In this document: piece after piece, positions 23,421 to 36,740 of the stretch
Layout: every line of letters starts with the position of its first letter
How positions within the stretch are numbered: position 1 is the first letter of the stretch
Origin: Mixophyes australis
Taxonomy: Eukaryota > Chordata > Amphibia > Anura > Limnodynastidae
NCBI GenBank assembly: GCA_036250195.1
Contig: JAVHZZ010000005.1
Location: 186,970,948-187,034,947, forward strand
Reading direction: 5' to 3'
DNA: 64,000 nt
The notes under the pieces: generated by a model
Database searches by the model: none
Told to the model about the DNA's origin: nothing
The model's input: only the letters and a program-made list of their open reading frames with translations
Translations under genes and position numbers: made by a program

Positions 23421-25744
23421 GAGGTAGAGTGAGTGTCTGTGCCCCTTGTCATGGCTTCTGACATATCGTCACCTGGGGCAAGTGGATTCTCACATTTGGT
23501 TTCTTCCCCAGGCATCAGTACCGGAGGACGTGCCAGAGAGAGAGGACATAAGATTGATCTGCGGTTTGAACAGGTTGCAGACAATGTGGTGTGCTTCATA
23601 GTGTTCCCTCAGGATTGGGTGAGTCATTGGGGTGTAGGGAAGGGGATTGTAGCCTCTGTGGCTTTGTCTCCCTTTGCACCCCTTACAGTAGGGAACCAGG
23701 AAACCTTGCAAACCTTGCAAACCTGGGTAAGGGAGTAAAAATCTGAAAATGTGAGTGATTTACACCACATGCCTTTTCTCATTACCACTGTGTTACACTT
23801 CTAAGATAGAAGATGTAGGGGTGAACCTGATCATTTTCCTCTAGAGGGAGGCCTAAACTAGGCCTGCCTAATTGACCAGTTTCTTGAGACCTCCCTGTTT
23901 TACCAGTCTCACAAGACAATTTTGTTTCTACAAAAATGAGAGACCCCACATTAACTGAGACCCGTAACAATGTAAATATTTTTTAAACGAAGTGCTCCTT
24001 AAACACAGAGCAAACTAAATATTTCCCCATTTTGCAGTGAAAAAAATGCTTTACAGGGTGAATGCATCAAGGAGGAATCTAGTGGGATGACTGATCCAGG
24101 AGACCATTAGCAGGGACATATATGTCAAGTCTACCTACTTGTGATACCAGGTTGTAACAGTTAGCAAGAGACATTATGCTGAGTGAGAAATAGGGAACAC
24201 TAAGTCGCCAGACAGAGTGACGGTCCCAAGGAACAGAGAACATCATCTCTTGTCACCATCTGGGTAAGTCACTCTTAATGTAGACTTTAATAAAGAATTA
24301 TGCTGGCAATCTGGCAATGTATAAAGCATTTATTTTAATCAACAGAGTTGGTGCTAAATATCTAATGAATGTATTAAACTCACCCTGACACATTTAATAA
24401 ATGGTCTGGTAATTGTAAGGCTAGTAAATACAATATAAAATGCATTATTTAATTCATAAATTGTATATAACTTTACATAGTTAAAGCAATAAATATATTT
24501 TCTTTATCTATTTACTTATCTATATCCTGATTTTATATGCTGAGAGATAACACTTTGTATTTATTCATTACTCACTTATCAGTTACTACCCGAGCATGTG
24601 CAGGATACCTGTTCAAATTAAACCCACAAGAGCTTGATATCAGTAGATCTGAGGTAGCCTGGAATGAATTGATCCAGACGTAGGTGCTAAAGAGAGGCAA
24701 TTACAGCACACTGCTGGTGAACAGGGAAACTACACAGATGAACAGCTCAAAATTAATGAAGTCCCGGTCCTTCTGGTCCATCCCATTTGTTTTCAGATAA
24801 CAAAATGTTTGGTCTCATACCATACATTATGCAGTATTGTTCCATATAAAGATAGTTGTTATGTATGTTGCTCATTTTGAATCCCTCACATTATAAATCA
24901 TTTATTTTTAGAATTCAAATTCATTATTTCACATCTCCATTCCAGCAACCTATGTACAAAATCTAATTATGTTTTCTGTATTCCAACTGTATCAAAGTGT
25001 TATGTTGCTGTAGCTTCAAATGCTCATGCTGAGATCATATCGACATATACCCAGCACAACAAAATGTTCTTAATCCCATACTATTCAACAGAAAATTAAC
25101 CTCTGTGCTGAAGTGCATAGAACTGCTTAGGCTTTGCTGATAGATCAGAGAGTGTAGCTGTCTGCAAATGCATAAACATCAAATGGTAGAACAAGGCTTT
25201 ATTAGCTTTGTAGCTCACTAATCAGATCTGAACAAGGATTAACCACACAAAATAAAGCAAATAGTCAAATAATAGAAGCACTTTACTTAAATTAGATCAC
25301 TATTTTCTGTTTTGTTCGTCCAGGTCTACTGTACAACTGTGCTACATTATTTTGGTTTTTATGGTAATCATTCAGAGTTTGACATAAGTCCATTTTTGGG
25401 ACGTAAGAATCTGCATTTGTACACCTTGTATGCATACTAAAATGCGTCCGTATTTAGATTTCAACATATCTTAGATTTACAGCCCTTTACCCCAGGAGCG
25501 GTGAAGCATAAGTTGAGTATATGGGGAAGGGTGTATTTATGAGGAAGGGTGTAAAAATCTAAAAAAAAGTGTTGGATTTACATCACGTCTTATCCTATTA
25601 CACCAGAACCACTGGGCAACACTTCTAGTATAAGAAATGTATGGGTGAACCTGTTCATTTTCCCCTAGTGTACATGTAAGTGTAGTACACTTCTTAGGAG
25701 ACTTATCTTATTTGGGTACCACAGACCTGTCACAAATATATGTA
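23421..25744. other. Stretch downstream of the old LTR-like segment
   Basis: From 23,433 to 23,738 a 101-codon frame is open; it may be decayed retroelement sequence, but no domain is recognised. An AAACCTTGC triplet repeat lies at 23,701. From 24 to 25.7 kb the DNA is AT-rich and nothing is recognised. Confidence 0.4.
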
Positions 25745-25748
25745 GTGG

Positions 25749-25780
<32 letters not shown>

Positions 25781-25783
25781 TTG
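25745..25783. repeat. (GAT)n microsatellite
   Basis: About 11 GAT/ATG triplets in a row, following GTAGTG. Confidence 0.92.
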
Positions 25784-25799
25784 TTATCAGCAGCACTAC

Positions 25800-26320
25800 C
25801 TTTGTTTGGATTTTTGTGTATTGAGCCCTGGGTAGTTTAGGAGCTATTAATTGAATGTGGTGCTGAGTTTGGGGAGGAGGGCTATTTATAAATTGTATGT
25901 GCTATTAATTTCATGTCAAGGCTGGTTGGAGGGAAAAATAGATCTATTTATCAAATGTGAATATTATTATTTTAATGTTGGGGCTGGAAGGATGCCTAAT
26001 TATTAAATGTGGGTGCTACTGATTCACCACAGGGCTAGTTGAAGTTTTCTAAATCTCATGTACACATTTTTTTTCCAAATAGGGCCTCCAGCATTCCAGG
26101 ATGGAGATGAACAGCAACTGAGCTCAAGTCACCAGCAGCCACAGGTGGTGAAAGTGACACACATATACAGGTACACACACTGAGCACACATACACACAGG
26201 GGCAGGCACACTGGGACACACACATACTGGGTCCCGCCTACCATTTATTTGGCCCCGCCTACATTAAGCCACTTTCAGACCTTTTTTCCAGGGCCACTTT
26301 AAGTTCCCAATCCGCCCCTG
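25800..26320 (+). mobile_element. Non-autonomous hAT-like element, right part
   Basis: The interior matches the family seen at 19.9 kb and 45.9 kb (GTTGGGGCTGGAAGG, GGCCTAATTATTAAATG, CATTCCAGGAT, CAGCAGCCACAGGT). It ends CCCAATCCGCCCCTG, a hAT-type terminus. A run of ACACACAC-type sequence lies at 26.15-26.23 kb. The left end was not found. Confidence 0.6.
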
Positions 26321-26377
26321 TGGATATTATATTTACTTTAGAAAGCTGTATGGACTTCGGTTAGCTATAATTGCATG

Positions 26378-26511
26378 CAGTGGTCGTGGTGGAAATTCAG
26401 TAGTGGTGGTATGAAGAATGTAAGTGAATATAATTTGATAGTGTTGCAATTAAAGCAGTAGGAGAAGTGATGGTATGGCATTTCACCATATACCGGCCAC
26501 TTCGACCACTG
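26378..26511. mobile_element. Complete short MITE, CAGTGGTCG family, 134 bp
   Basis: The ends CAGTGGTCGTGGTGG and CCACTTCGACCACTG are inverted repeats. The flanks ATTGCATG (26370-26377) and GTTACATG (26512-26519) agree at 6 of 8 positions, suggesting an old hAT-type duplication. Partial relatives lie at 15.0 and 44.3 kb. Confidence 0.72.
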
Positions 26512-26519
26512 GTTACATG

Positions 26520-28413
26520 TCATATATTGGTATCCATGATGTCAGGCTAAAATAACAAGGAATATACATTTTTTTTATTTCCAGTAAGAGGCATGTGCCT
26601 ATGGTTAAGAAGTTAACAATGTAAATATTGCTGTATCTATATGCAATAGTTATAAGAAAGCATAATTGCAACACTGAGAAGGTTTCTATTTATTGTATAT
26701 AATTAACAGTCTAATGAAAGACATTATTTTAGTTGTTTAAAAATCTACACAAACTACAATGGCTGGCTTCAGATGTTCATATTGTTTGCAAATATTAGGT
26801 TGCGATTAAGTCAGAGCCAAACAGGGAAAGAGATATAAAAATGATTAGACCCATGTTTTATATTGTACTGCTGATATTCATCTTCCATAACAATGGAAGC
26901 AAAGCTGACCTGCCAATTCACCTTCCAATTGGGATTAAAACCTGGACATCTCTGCCAGTCGCAAATTATGCAGAGTTCAAAAATATTTTTGTTGGCATTA
27001 TTTCAGACACTATAAATTAATTTCAAATAAGTTTCAACCTTAAACTCATTTACATTATTTTTTATTGTTGTAGAGAGCATTGTATTGTGTGTAATGTTTA
27101 TTTTTTCATTAAAAAGTCAATATGACACTAATGTTAAGTTCAACTTCTACTGTCCCAAGTTTGGGTCATGTGAAGTTTATAGGCATTGTTATTTAAGTGT
27201 GTAAATATTCGTGATTGTATGTAGCTTCCAGGTAATGTTATTTATGACCTTTCTACCCAACTACTAGCACTGTGGTGGTGCCATACTTTGGATCCCTGCA
27301 GTTTATGAGATACCATTCCACGCTGACGTCTGTTATCAGAAGATTTTCCAGGCATGAAAGTTTGAACAACTCTAAATATAAATTGGACTATGCAGAAGCT
27401 GAAGCTCATTGGACAGTTGTGGCTTGTCCAGCCAACCTCGCTTTCACAACATTGTATAGCATTATTTGTATTCAAAATTCTCCAGGTTGGCGAGCCTGGT
27501 TAGGTCTATGTATATGGAGCTCAATGATATTTATGCAAAAGATTGTGTGTATGTATGTTTTTAATTACTAGGTCATTTCTTGAAATTCAATAGGACAAAC
27601 TAAGTATTTTAGAAAATATAAACAAATGCTCACACATGTCAGTACCTTGGTTCCTGTAGAACCTGGAAGAAGGTCCAGCAGCACAGTGCTAAGGGTTCAA
27701 AGAGTAGACTGTTCTACTTGTTTGATGAGGAAGGGATTAGGCATCCAAAAGGACACTTCATTCATAATTGTATGTGAGCCAGGTAAACTCAAATGTAAAA
27801 CCTATGTCCTTTGTTTTTATCTGTCAAAAGGCAATGTGCTTTAAAGTCAGTTCTTCATGAGAAATGTAATAAAAATGTCCCTGCTTAAAAGACAAATATT
27901 TCCAAATGATCATTTATTTATTAATATAGTAAATTCCTCTCTTTGTGTTAAGCAGACCCCATGTTATGCACCCCAATTCCTCAGTAGGCTGGCCTTTAAA
28001 CTCTGTCTTTCTGGATTGCTCACTTTATAGTGAACACTGCTGACGGCCAGGGACAGGCTGGACTGGGGGCAGGGTGGCATCTGCCACCCAGGCTAGTCCC
28101 ATAGTGGGCTACGTTGGCCTGGATCACTGGGCCATCTGCATTTGTCCTTTAAAATTTACTAATAGGCGGCTGAGTCAGGTGCTGCCCCCAGGGCTAAAAT
28201 TTGTCAGCCCTCCGCTGCTGACAGCCCTATGCTCAGAAGACATACAGCCCAATGCCAAACATATGATGAAGATCTATGTCCAGTAAATAATTTAGCACTA
28301 TACTCAGTTTCAGCACTGAACCATATCTTCCTGATCCTGGCACTTCGAAATTTAGGGTAACGTTTGAAAGTCCCCTTAGTAATTATTGTTTGGTGATCAT
28401 GTTTGATTTGCAG
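26520..28413. other. Stretch upstream of the Harbinger transposase exon
   Basis: AT-rich to 28.0 kb with no recognisable exon. Earlier transposase exons would be expected here but were not found. The section 28,040-28,240 (CAGGGACAGGCTGGACTGG near its start) resembles a decayed hAT-type element. Confidence 0.4.
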
Positions 28414-28733
28414 ACTTGGCGCATACAACCATTAGATCGGTTGTAGAGCGGGCATTTGGCCTTTTAAGTGCCAGATTCCACTGTCCTGACTGGTCTGGTG
28501 GTGCTCTTATGTATGCAACAAGGGCTGTATGTAATATCATTATTTGTGTGTTGTGTTCTATAATATCGCTATTAGGAGTGGGGTCCCTTGGGTGGAAGAG
28601 GCCGAGGTTGCTGGCTAAGAGGTGGAAGAGGTGGATCCAAGCCCTGCTGATTCTGGTAATTCGGCCAATTTAAAGAATATGTCCTGGCCTACTTTGCCTG
28701 TATTTCTTTATTGGTTTTTGTAAAGAAAAAATA
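28414..28733 (+). pseudogene. PIF/Harbinger transposase, C-terminal exon remnant
   Basis: After an acceptor-like TTTGATTTGCAG (AG at 28412-28413) the frame encodes H-T-T-I-R-S-V-V-E-R-A-F-G-L-L, then R-F-H-C, G-G-A-L and V-C-N-I-I. This is the hallmark C-terminal region of Harbinger transposases (R-x-x-V-E-R-x-F-G-x-L-K-x-R-F, then C-C-V-L-H-N in active members). The V-C-N-I-I-I-C-V-L-C segment shows the C-V-L-H-N motif already altered. A frameshift after about 28,600 leads to an acidic tail (E-E-V-E-E-V-D-P) and a stop near 28,733. The catalytic D-D-E region is not present upstream. The gene converges on the MYB-like gene, an arrangement known in Harbinger elements. Confidence 0.82.
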
Positions 28734-28844
28734 ACTGACATAAATGTAAAGTATAACATCAAATTGTTTATTTACAAAGAGTAACAAAATTCTCAAAAAA
28801 ATAATGGTCACGTGCTATAATGCGGAGGAAAACGAAAATTATTT

Positions 28845-31008
28845 GGATTTCCATGGCTTCTGTGCCTTGTTGACAATGTTGGGGATGGCCTGGGATGTAT
28901 CTGGCTTCTGGTTCCATGATGTTGAAGGCAACAGTGTAGAAGAAGCAGAGGACAGTGAACCAGCAGAGAGTGGGAGTGCAGCAGAGATGTAGATGCAGCC
29001 GATATTGTGTCACACGTCGGACCTGTGGTCCCCTTAGCGGAGGTCCGGCGGTCTTACCAGCTCCTTGCCATCATCCTCTTTGGCGCTGCATGCCACGATT
29101 CCTTGCTCCTGGCCACCATCTTGAATAAGGGTGTGCGCATGCGCAGACCCAATTCCTTCTATAAGGTCTGCCTTTTACTTGTTGGCCTGTCAATCACCCT
29201 GACAGAATATTTAAATCAAATGTGACAGCATCTGGGTGCCTGTTCTTTGCGTCAAGCCTCCTGCTAGTATCAGAAACGTGGCTCCCTGTGCTCACTGAGC
29301 GCAACCCTGCACTATTGTATCCTGCAGTAGATACTACCTGTCCGCAGTACATCGCAGTCCAGTACTCAGCTCCATTGTCCACAGTGGTTACTTTTTCGTT
29401 CAGTCCAGCCATCCCTTAAGACATTCGGGATCTCCCAACAGGTCTTGCCCTGCACTCTCTCAGGGGGCCGTGACCTGCGGGCAGAGGCCGCGAAGTCCAT
29501 ACCTCCTTGTGGGGGTTCCTGGTGAAAACCATCTGCTTCGTTAGACTTCATGCCCCTGGGTAGAGTAGTGACAAGCCGGGCAGATCTTAAGAGTCCCAAA
29601 TCCCAGCTTTTGTGACACGTCGATTGAGTGCCAGGGGGGCAGAGATGGCAGAGGGGGCAGTGTTAGATTTGTAAGTATGGTATTGGCGATATATGGGCTG
29701 GTTTCCAAAATAAAGGGATTGTGATAAATGTTGTTTGTGATGAAATGGATTTCTGGGAAACCAATCAATTGGGCCTGGAGAGAGGAGTGGGAAGTGGTGC
29801 TGGACTGTAAAACTGGTGAGGTTATGGATGTTGCACTTTGGAAGGAATTTGTTGCAGAGACTCTGATGTGCTGAAGTAGTGACGATGGATTGGACTGAAA
29901 GAAGAGGATACATGGGCAATTGGTGCAGGCGGGATTGTAGTGATATATTGGGCAATAAGGTCAGTTAGACGGGTGAAGGTAGTGTTTATTGTGGTTAGAT
30001 TACTTTCCAAATAGTGCTACATACAGGTGAGGGCAGTGTTGATTGTGGTCAGCTTACTCTGTGAATTGTGCTCCATACGGGTGAGGGTATTGCTTACTTC
30101 CTTGGTGTTGTGCTGAATTGTGAGATTGGATTTAATAAGATTTTGATAGCATTCACTAAGTTAATCTTGAATGCTGCTTCCTCTGCTATCTGATGCTCTT
30201 TCACATCACGGGCCTCATCCTCTAAAGTATCTGCCTGACCACCTAGAAAATAAAGGAAAGAAAATAAATTAGTCACCAACAGAAAACTATTAGCATCATC
30301 TTAAATTATGAGCCACTGTGTGGTAACAAATTACTCAAATAATTGTGTATGTGTGAATTGACAAACTAGCTTCATTACATCTTACTGTATCAACCAGCAT
30401 ATAATATATGACTTTTGTTTTTGTTTGATTGGGCAAAATAATGTTAAAAGCTATAATCCATTCAAATTGACCTGGTGGTGTTAGAGGCTCCAAGATGGGT
30501 GGACTATGTCCGGTGTCAATGCGGCTCACTCCTTGCACCATCTCGTCATCGATACAGCCCAATGCCGTGGTCTCAAGGGGACTGAGGTCAGAAAGAACTG
30601 GGGGACCACCGCCTGTTGCATGAGCCTGCCTGCGGTGGTCCCTCAACTTGTCCTTTAAGCGACACTTAAAGTCTTGCCACCTGAGAGAAATGATCCAAGA
30701 AAACAATGTTAAAAATAAAAACAATACCTTCCATCAAAGTTTAAAACCAATTGACAATATCTCTTAATTAGTGGGCCATAATGCAATTTTATTTTCATCG
30801 TCACTGTGCTTCTTATAGGATTCACGGCATTGACCTGCATCGTTATTTCCTCCCATAGTCTATGTTTGGACAGTGTTGATAGCTGGCGACTGCTGGAGTG
30901 GAACCTCTCCACCACCAGCTTAACAAGGATTACTATCTCTTGCTTAGTCCCTGCCGTGGAGGAGCCAGAGGCCTGACTGGGTCCTGGTTGTTTGGGCTCA
31001 GACAGTAC
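28845..31008 (-). pseudogene. Harbinger MYB/SANT-like DNA-binding protein gene, multi-exon, disrupted
   Basis: The minus strand shows three exons with consensus sites: 31008-30728 (acceptor TTTATAG, donor AAG|GTATTG), 30680-30472 (acceptor TCTCTCAG, donor CAG|GTCAAT) and 30242 onward (acceptor TTTTCTAG). Reading phase is kept across both introns. Exon 1 here carries a helix-rich MYB-like region (K-H-R-L-W-E-E-I, then V-N-A-V). Exon 2 opens W-Q-D-F-K-C-R-L-K-D-K-L and continues H-A-T-G-G-G-P-P, the classic Harbinger MYB-like signature. Exon 3 is acidic and probably coiled-coil (A-R-D-V-K-E-H-Q-I-A-E-E-A). A stop at 30094-30096 breaks exon 3, and shifted frames continue to about 29,600. A tail-like frame (28845-29003) lies beyond an LTR-like insertion. 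The first exon is probably near 31.1 kb (donor ATTG|GTAAGTAT). This protein normally binds the element ends and helps bring the transposase to the nucleus. Confidence 0.85.
29008..29617 (-). mobile_element. Candidate solo LTR inside the Harbinger MYB-like gene
   Basis: A GC-richer 610-bp block with ends TGTCACAC...TTGTGACA splits the MYB-like frame between residues encoded on either side. TGT...ACA ends and lack of coding fit a solo LTR. No convincing duplication was found, so the boundaries and class are tentative. Confidence 0.42.
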
Positions 31009-31450
31009 CTATAAATATAAACCATAAAGCATTCATTAGTCAATCTCCTTACATCCCATGTAAAGTGTCAAACATAGGGACTGATACTTACCAATAATTC
31101 CAATGTTGATTTTGAAGGCAGCTACAACAATTTGATTTCACAAAATGGCATGACTGAATGATTTATTCTCCAGCTGCTTTATAGTGGATGCAGGTGCGTT
31201 CTCCTGATCAGGCTGATTTAGGACTGGTTAAGCTTTGACACACCCCTAATTGTCTGGATACACCAGAATAGCTAAATTAATTGACAGGTGAGTCGGCCAT
31301 CTTATAAATGTTCCGCTAGTGACGTGCAGTAAGAAGCAATAGGTGTGCAGGACATTAAAAAGTCTCATTCACTTGCAAACATGCGGCCTGTCACGTTCGT
31401 TCATGCCGAGCTGCGGGTCCTGACAGCAACATTTTATCATTGCTTTTTAG

Positions 31451-31606
31451 CCCACAGCTTGGTATGACAGTAACGAGCAAAAACTCAACACTTACTGGGC
31501 AGCCCGCAGGCGGCTGCTTTTAGAACTCGGAATATGCCGCCCCACGGTGCAGCTGCAGAGGCAATGGAACAATTTGAGGAGGAGAAAGCCTGAGCTCTTT
31601 GCATAA
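31451..31606 (+). pseudogene. MYB/SANT-like domain exon fragment
   Basis: After an acceptor-like TGCTTTTTAG a 51-codon frame runs to TAA at 31604. It encodes Y-W-A-A-R-R-R-L-L-L-E-L-G, then R-P-T-V-Q-L-Q-R-Q-W-N-N-L-R-R-R-K-P-E-L. Such W-spaced helices with a final Q-x-x-R-x-W-x-x-L-R-x-R are typical of the third helix of transposon-associated MYB/SANT domains. It is on the opposite strand to the Harbinger MYB-like gene, so it belongs to a different gene or element. A coding-like acidic segment in another frame near 31,990-32,170 may be its continuation. Confidence 0.5.
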
Positions 31607-32179
31607 CTGAGGGCTGAGATTGATAGGTATAAGTTCAGTTCAATTAATTGCACTCTGTTATATTTACAAATGATTCAACAGTTATATCTGGCCCATTAAA
31701 AAACAAGATGGCTTCTAATGAAAATCATTGGTGAACAACTGCTAGGTCATAGTGATGTATGTGATTCACTATGTGATTCATATAAATCTCCCAGGTTAAG
31801 TCCATTTGCATTGATGCAGAGGTGTGTTTATTTGGCCAATGATGGTCAATGTGTGGTATAGGATATTTCACATTGCAAGCTAACATTATCTGGAAGTCTC
31901 TATATATGTTTTACACAGAAATAACATTTAAAATTAAACTAGTGGGTCATATTGATACCAAGAGAACGCCTCCACTTCCACTGCAGCAACCGCCACCAGG
32001 AGGACGAGGTGGCCCAGGAAGTAGAAAAGCAGGAGGGGGTCCAGGAGTAGGAGGCCTAGGGGGCCTAACTGTTTTTGGGGTCCCCGTTACTTTTTTAAAC
32101 ACCGCAAACTCAACAGACAGAGGAGGAGCCACAGGTGCTAGTCGCAGAGATTACGTTTTGTGATTTTGAAAAAATGTAG

Positions 32180-35100
32180 TTAACCTTACACCTGGTCACA
32201 GTTTACAATTCCAGAGAGGGCCTAATAAATTGTGGAGAAAAACAAACTACCACCACATATGTACATGAGCCTCCAAAATATAATATACTTCAGAATACTA
32301 CTGTGTACAGCATAATATGAAGCTTGGGCCCGAATTTCACTTAAAATACCACATGTGAAATCTACTGAGCTTGCACAATGTGTGAACATAGCACACCCAT
32401 AGAGCTAGCATATGGTTCATCTATGTAATAAAAGTGTAATTTTAATGATTTTATTTCCTTTTTTTTCAGCTGTCGAAGAAGTGATGATGCATTATCAGAG
32501 GTAACAGCGCAATCAGTCCTCATCCATCAGCCCTCATGCAGTTTCCCCGCTCCAAGTTATCTTAGGGCAATTGAAAAAAGGAAAGTAAAAGTTACAAATA
32601 CATCCAAAAAAAGCAAAAAAAGTTTTGTTTATTAAAATTATTATATTTTAACTATATTTTATATTTTACACTTATATATATTTATTAAGAGAAAATTATA
32701 AATTTGTTCCTCATCTCTACATTATCTCTTCACTAGTGTGGGAAGTATAAGCACTTGTTACTCCTGACGTAAACCTGGCACATACGCTAGTGATGTACAG
32801 CTGGACGCAACTTGAGATGCATCTAACTGAACGTGTGCTTGCAAATGCAGTTTTTGATGCATGCATCTTTTGCTTCTTCGTTCGGGGTGCAAATGTGTCC
32901 AATTCTATAAGACCTTCAAAGTTTATATACACCTTTGAGCTTTATATAGTAGTTGTGGTACTAGTAGTAGTAATAATAAGGCAATGGTAGGGTATTAAAT
33001 GGGTCATTTTTGGTATCTTTTTTAAAACTCACTTAATACAAGTTGGCTGTTTTTTCAATAGAAAAGTATTGTGGCATCTCTAATATAAGCTTTATTTCGG
33101 CCTAAATGATCCTAAATGATCCGATTATTGGATATGACTAAAAAACTGATGAACTTTCATTTAAATATTAGCTGAGAAAATAGGGGTTTGTTTTATGTGT
33201 TCAATGATGTTATGCTATAAAATAACCAGTGTATCTCAACTCAACTCCAATATCTCTTCCCATGTCACTTGTTGCATGCAAAGCAACAGTCTGTATAATT
33301 CATGTTTCTGCCGTGGACAGAAATAAAGGCCTTGCACAATTGCAAAATAATACAGAAACATTGTTCAATAAAATATTTTGATGTACTGAGAGCCCAGTAA
33401 ACTAAAGCAATGTATTTATTATTATCATTATTATTCTCCAATCCAACAATAACTCCTACAAGGTGCTTCATATTTCTAACATAACACGTTCCTATTAAGG
33501 AAAATTGCTGAATTTACAAGACTCCAACTTAATTCCAGATGGCTGTGCTGTTGTTCTGTGAAAATAACTGGCTGGACAAAGAGTTCAACATACTTGTATA
33601 TTATCATCATTTTGGCAGTAATGGCAGGGATTTGTTTTTCTCCATCTGCCACCCCCTTATCCTTTATGCACAGGAATATACTAATCAGTAAAATATGCAC
33701 TGGCTGTTTTGGCAGTAGGGTCAAATACATTTGGATGAAATTCCAGTCTTGCCATTACAACAATGGCAGGAAATAAGGTTGTTATATTGGCTGCTGACTG
33801 AGTCTTTCGAGAGACAGGATTGTTAAAATGACCCTGGCTTGCAGTCTGTCCCTTTAAATCCTTCACACTAGGAGCTTTTGAACTGTGTTGGAGACAATGG
33901 GCGATTCTAAACACAAGACACCAAAGCAAAATTGCTGGATCATTCTGAATTATAGAAGTATTTTCTTGTTGTGTTATTTGTTATTCCACACAGTTGTTAT
34001 TGAATACTTAGTAGGATCTATGAACAAAGCAAATATCATTAGGAATCATATCTGTTGAGATGCATTCTCATACAAATTACATAGCGATAAGCTACCCATC
34101 TTTTCCCATCTCCTAAAAGGGATTTGCGAATACCAACTGTTCCTAATTTCCAGGGACAGATCCAGATTTTAGTATTTTTCCATGAAAATTGTTGCACCAC
34201 ACTAAGCATTGTGCTGTTGTGCATTATAGGTATTGTTATAGCACTGGCATCGGCCATGTAATAATTATTGTACATTATGGTGGTTCTGTACCATAAACAT
34301 AACAATTATGTCCTATGGTTCTGCAAATGCCAGGTCCAAGTACTTCACTTTGCATGTGGACTTGGCAGCACTATTTTAAGTTCAAACACACAAGTATTTT
34401 GTTAGAATTTATTTTTATTATTTTTGATACAATTTTTGTAACTGCACTCCTCTCCCCCCACTACAGGAGGAGGTGCTGCATTGACTGAGCCATGATCAAC
34501 ATATTCCCTTATGGATTAGAAGCTTATGAACTTGGAGAGGGTCCCTTCTGATTTTCCTTTATACAGATAATTTCAGCTCCAGCGTATTCCTCTGCCCCCA
34601 ACCTATATATAACAGGAGACCACTATAATGTGCATTGGCAATCAGCAACTTCTGTTTGCAGTGTTCACTGGAGCTAGCGGAAGATCCCCAAGTAATTGAG
34701 GAATGAATATGGCTTCCCTGGAACTTCCCCTACCTCAGTGAACATTGCAAACAACGTTGATTGCTGGATTATGGACGCAGCTGACTGCCATGCACAGTAT
34801 AACCACTTTAAGCCAGGAACTGTCAAGGAACTTTGGCAGCAGAAGAGAACACCAGAGTGGCAGAGGACTGAGTCAGAGAGCAGAGTTCGGTCTTCAATAC
34901 AATAATGCCGCCTCATTTTTAGTAGGGACTGCCAATTAGCTTATAGATATGTAATAATGCCACCCTTTGCCCCTTCCATGGCGAGAGGGGAACAGTAAAA
35001 AAAATGTAAAAAATAACATGTTGATAAAGTAAAAAAAACAAACTGTAATTCAAAAATATATTTTAAGTAAATAAAAATTACACAATGATATTTCTACTAC

Positions 35101-36440
35101 TGCATTCTCATTCCTCAAAACAGAGAAGGGAGATTAACCAAAGGATTTTTTGTATTGTACCATTTTTTAATTTCAATAGTAATTTTCTAAACCAAAATAG
35201 GTAGTTTAAATTCCAAACATCTCTATTTTTTAAAAATTTTTGTATAGTTTTAGTTTTACGGGTTTGTGAACAAACAGTACTGTTTGGGGGTTTTAAATGT
35301 TTTGTTTTCATGTTGTGAATCTTGTGAAGATTTTTTTATATGTGAATATTTTTGTTTTTGGAGGTGCTGTTGCTACACGTGTTATGGCAAATATACAAAT
35401 ATGATATCAAAGTACTCAGAGTCCAGTATAATAAAATCATACTTGTCGACTTGGAGTTATGAAAAGAATAGGTGTGCACAACACCATTCACATCATGAAA
35501 TGGGTAGGTCAAGGCCAATTGTGTAAACTGAGGTGGCAGGGTTGATGACATCATTTGCATCATCTTGGTACCAACCTTCCAATGAGGTAAGCGGCCTTGC
35601 AGAGGAATTGTCTGGAGTCCCTAATAGTCCCTAATCTGGGAGTCTCCCCCAGAATTTCTGGAACACTAGGCAACTGTGAGTAACACATATTGAATTTAAA
35701 ATTATAATTTACAAGGAGTTCGCACATTTCTAATCCTATATCCACAAAGGCATTCCTGCCAGACAATGGGTTACACCAGGCAGGCAATACAAATAATACC
35801 TAATAACTGTAATTACTACAAAAGCAATTAAAAGATGTGGTATAAACATGTCTGTATTTAAAGTTGGCTCTGCTCCACACATTGTGAGTAAATCCAACCT
35901 TAAGTGTCAGGTTACAATCTCCATGAAAGCTGTGTTTTTATTTTATTAAACTGTAGAATTATTTTAAAATTATGGCATAGCTGTTTTGCGTCTTTCCTTA
36001 TTTCTTTTGTACAATTTTTAGAAACATATTTGTATTATGCCTCATTGTTTTGATTTCTGTTGTTTTCATTTGTTTGCTTCACCTTTTTTACATCAACATG
36101 AGCAAGTCTTAGATTTCTTTTGTGAGAGGGAATGGATGACCGAGAAGAGAAAAGATAATAAACTAATGCATTTGGGCTGCATATTGCTTGAACTAAAGGA
36201 TTCATGATCTGATTTAAGAAACAATCACATGATAATCCAACAGGGAACAATATTATCATTATTTATAAAGAATATTAGCACAATTGGCAATAATTACAGT
36301 AAGACATGAATACAAAGTGGTATACCTATACAAATGGTAGCACAGAAGTAGCATGATGTTGTTCTAAAGCCTCGTGAACTACAGGGTTTCAAAAGCAGCC
36401 ACGTCAGTCTTAGTTCATAGATCTGGCTTGGTCATATATA
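32180..36440. other. Unannotated AT-rich stretch
   Basis: No element ends, RNA genes or coding domains recognised. A short CTAGTAGTAGTAATAATA run lies near 32,960. The 35.55-35.67 kb section has a GGGAGTCTCCCCCAG motif like hAT-type interiors. Confidence 0.5.
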
Positions 36441-36650
36441 GTAGAGATGTGCATGACCCTGGTGTTGGTTCTAACCCAATTTCGTTTTTCGTCTTTGCTA
36501 CCGGTTGTGTTAAACAAATGCAAAATATTTTTGAGTTTGAATCTGAATTTAATTGAAAATTGTAAAAAAATAAGTAAAATAATGTCATTTTGAGCTGTTT
36601 TTGCCCCTATATTGCTATTTATAGCATTAACATTCATTTACAGTATATTT
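36441..36650. mobile_element. hAT-like repeat end, TAGAGATGTGCA family (fragment)
   Basis: It starts TAGAGATGTGCATGACCCTG and continues with the CCAATTTCGTTTTTCG and GAGTTTGAATCTGAATTT motifs. A TAGAGATG-type end also starts the hAT element at 60.44 kb. The right end was not found. Confidence 0.5.
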
Positions 36651-36740
36651 TATCATGATCCATTCACAACGGTTCCAATTTTCACCAATGATATTCAAAG
36701 TCTGCAGCGCGCTGTCTTAATGAAGCAATAATTTAATTAC

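Noticed and set aside
27242..27571. Possible host exon (77 and 99 codons on opposite strands)
   Set aside because: No conserved motif, no convincing splice sites, and both strands are open by chance.
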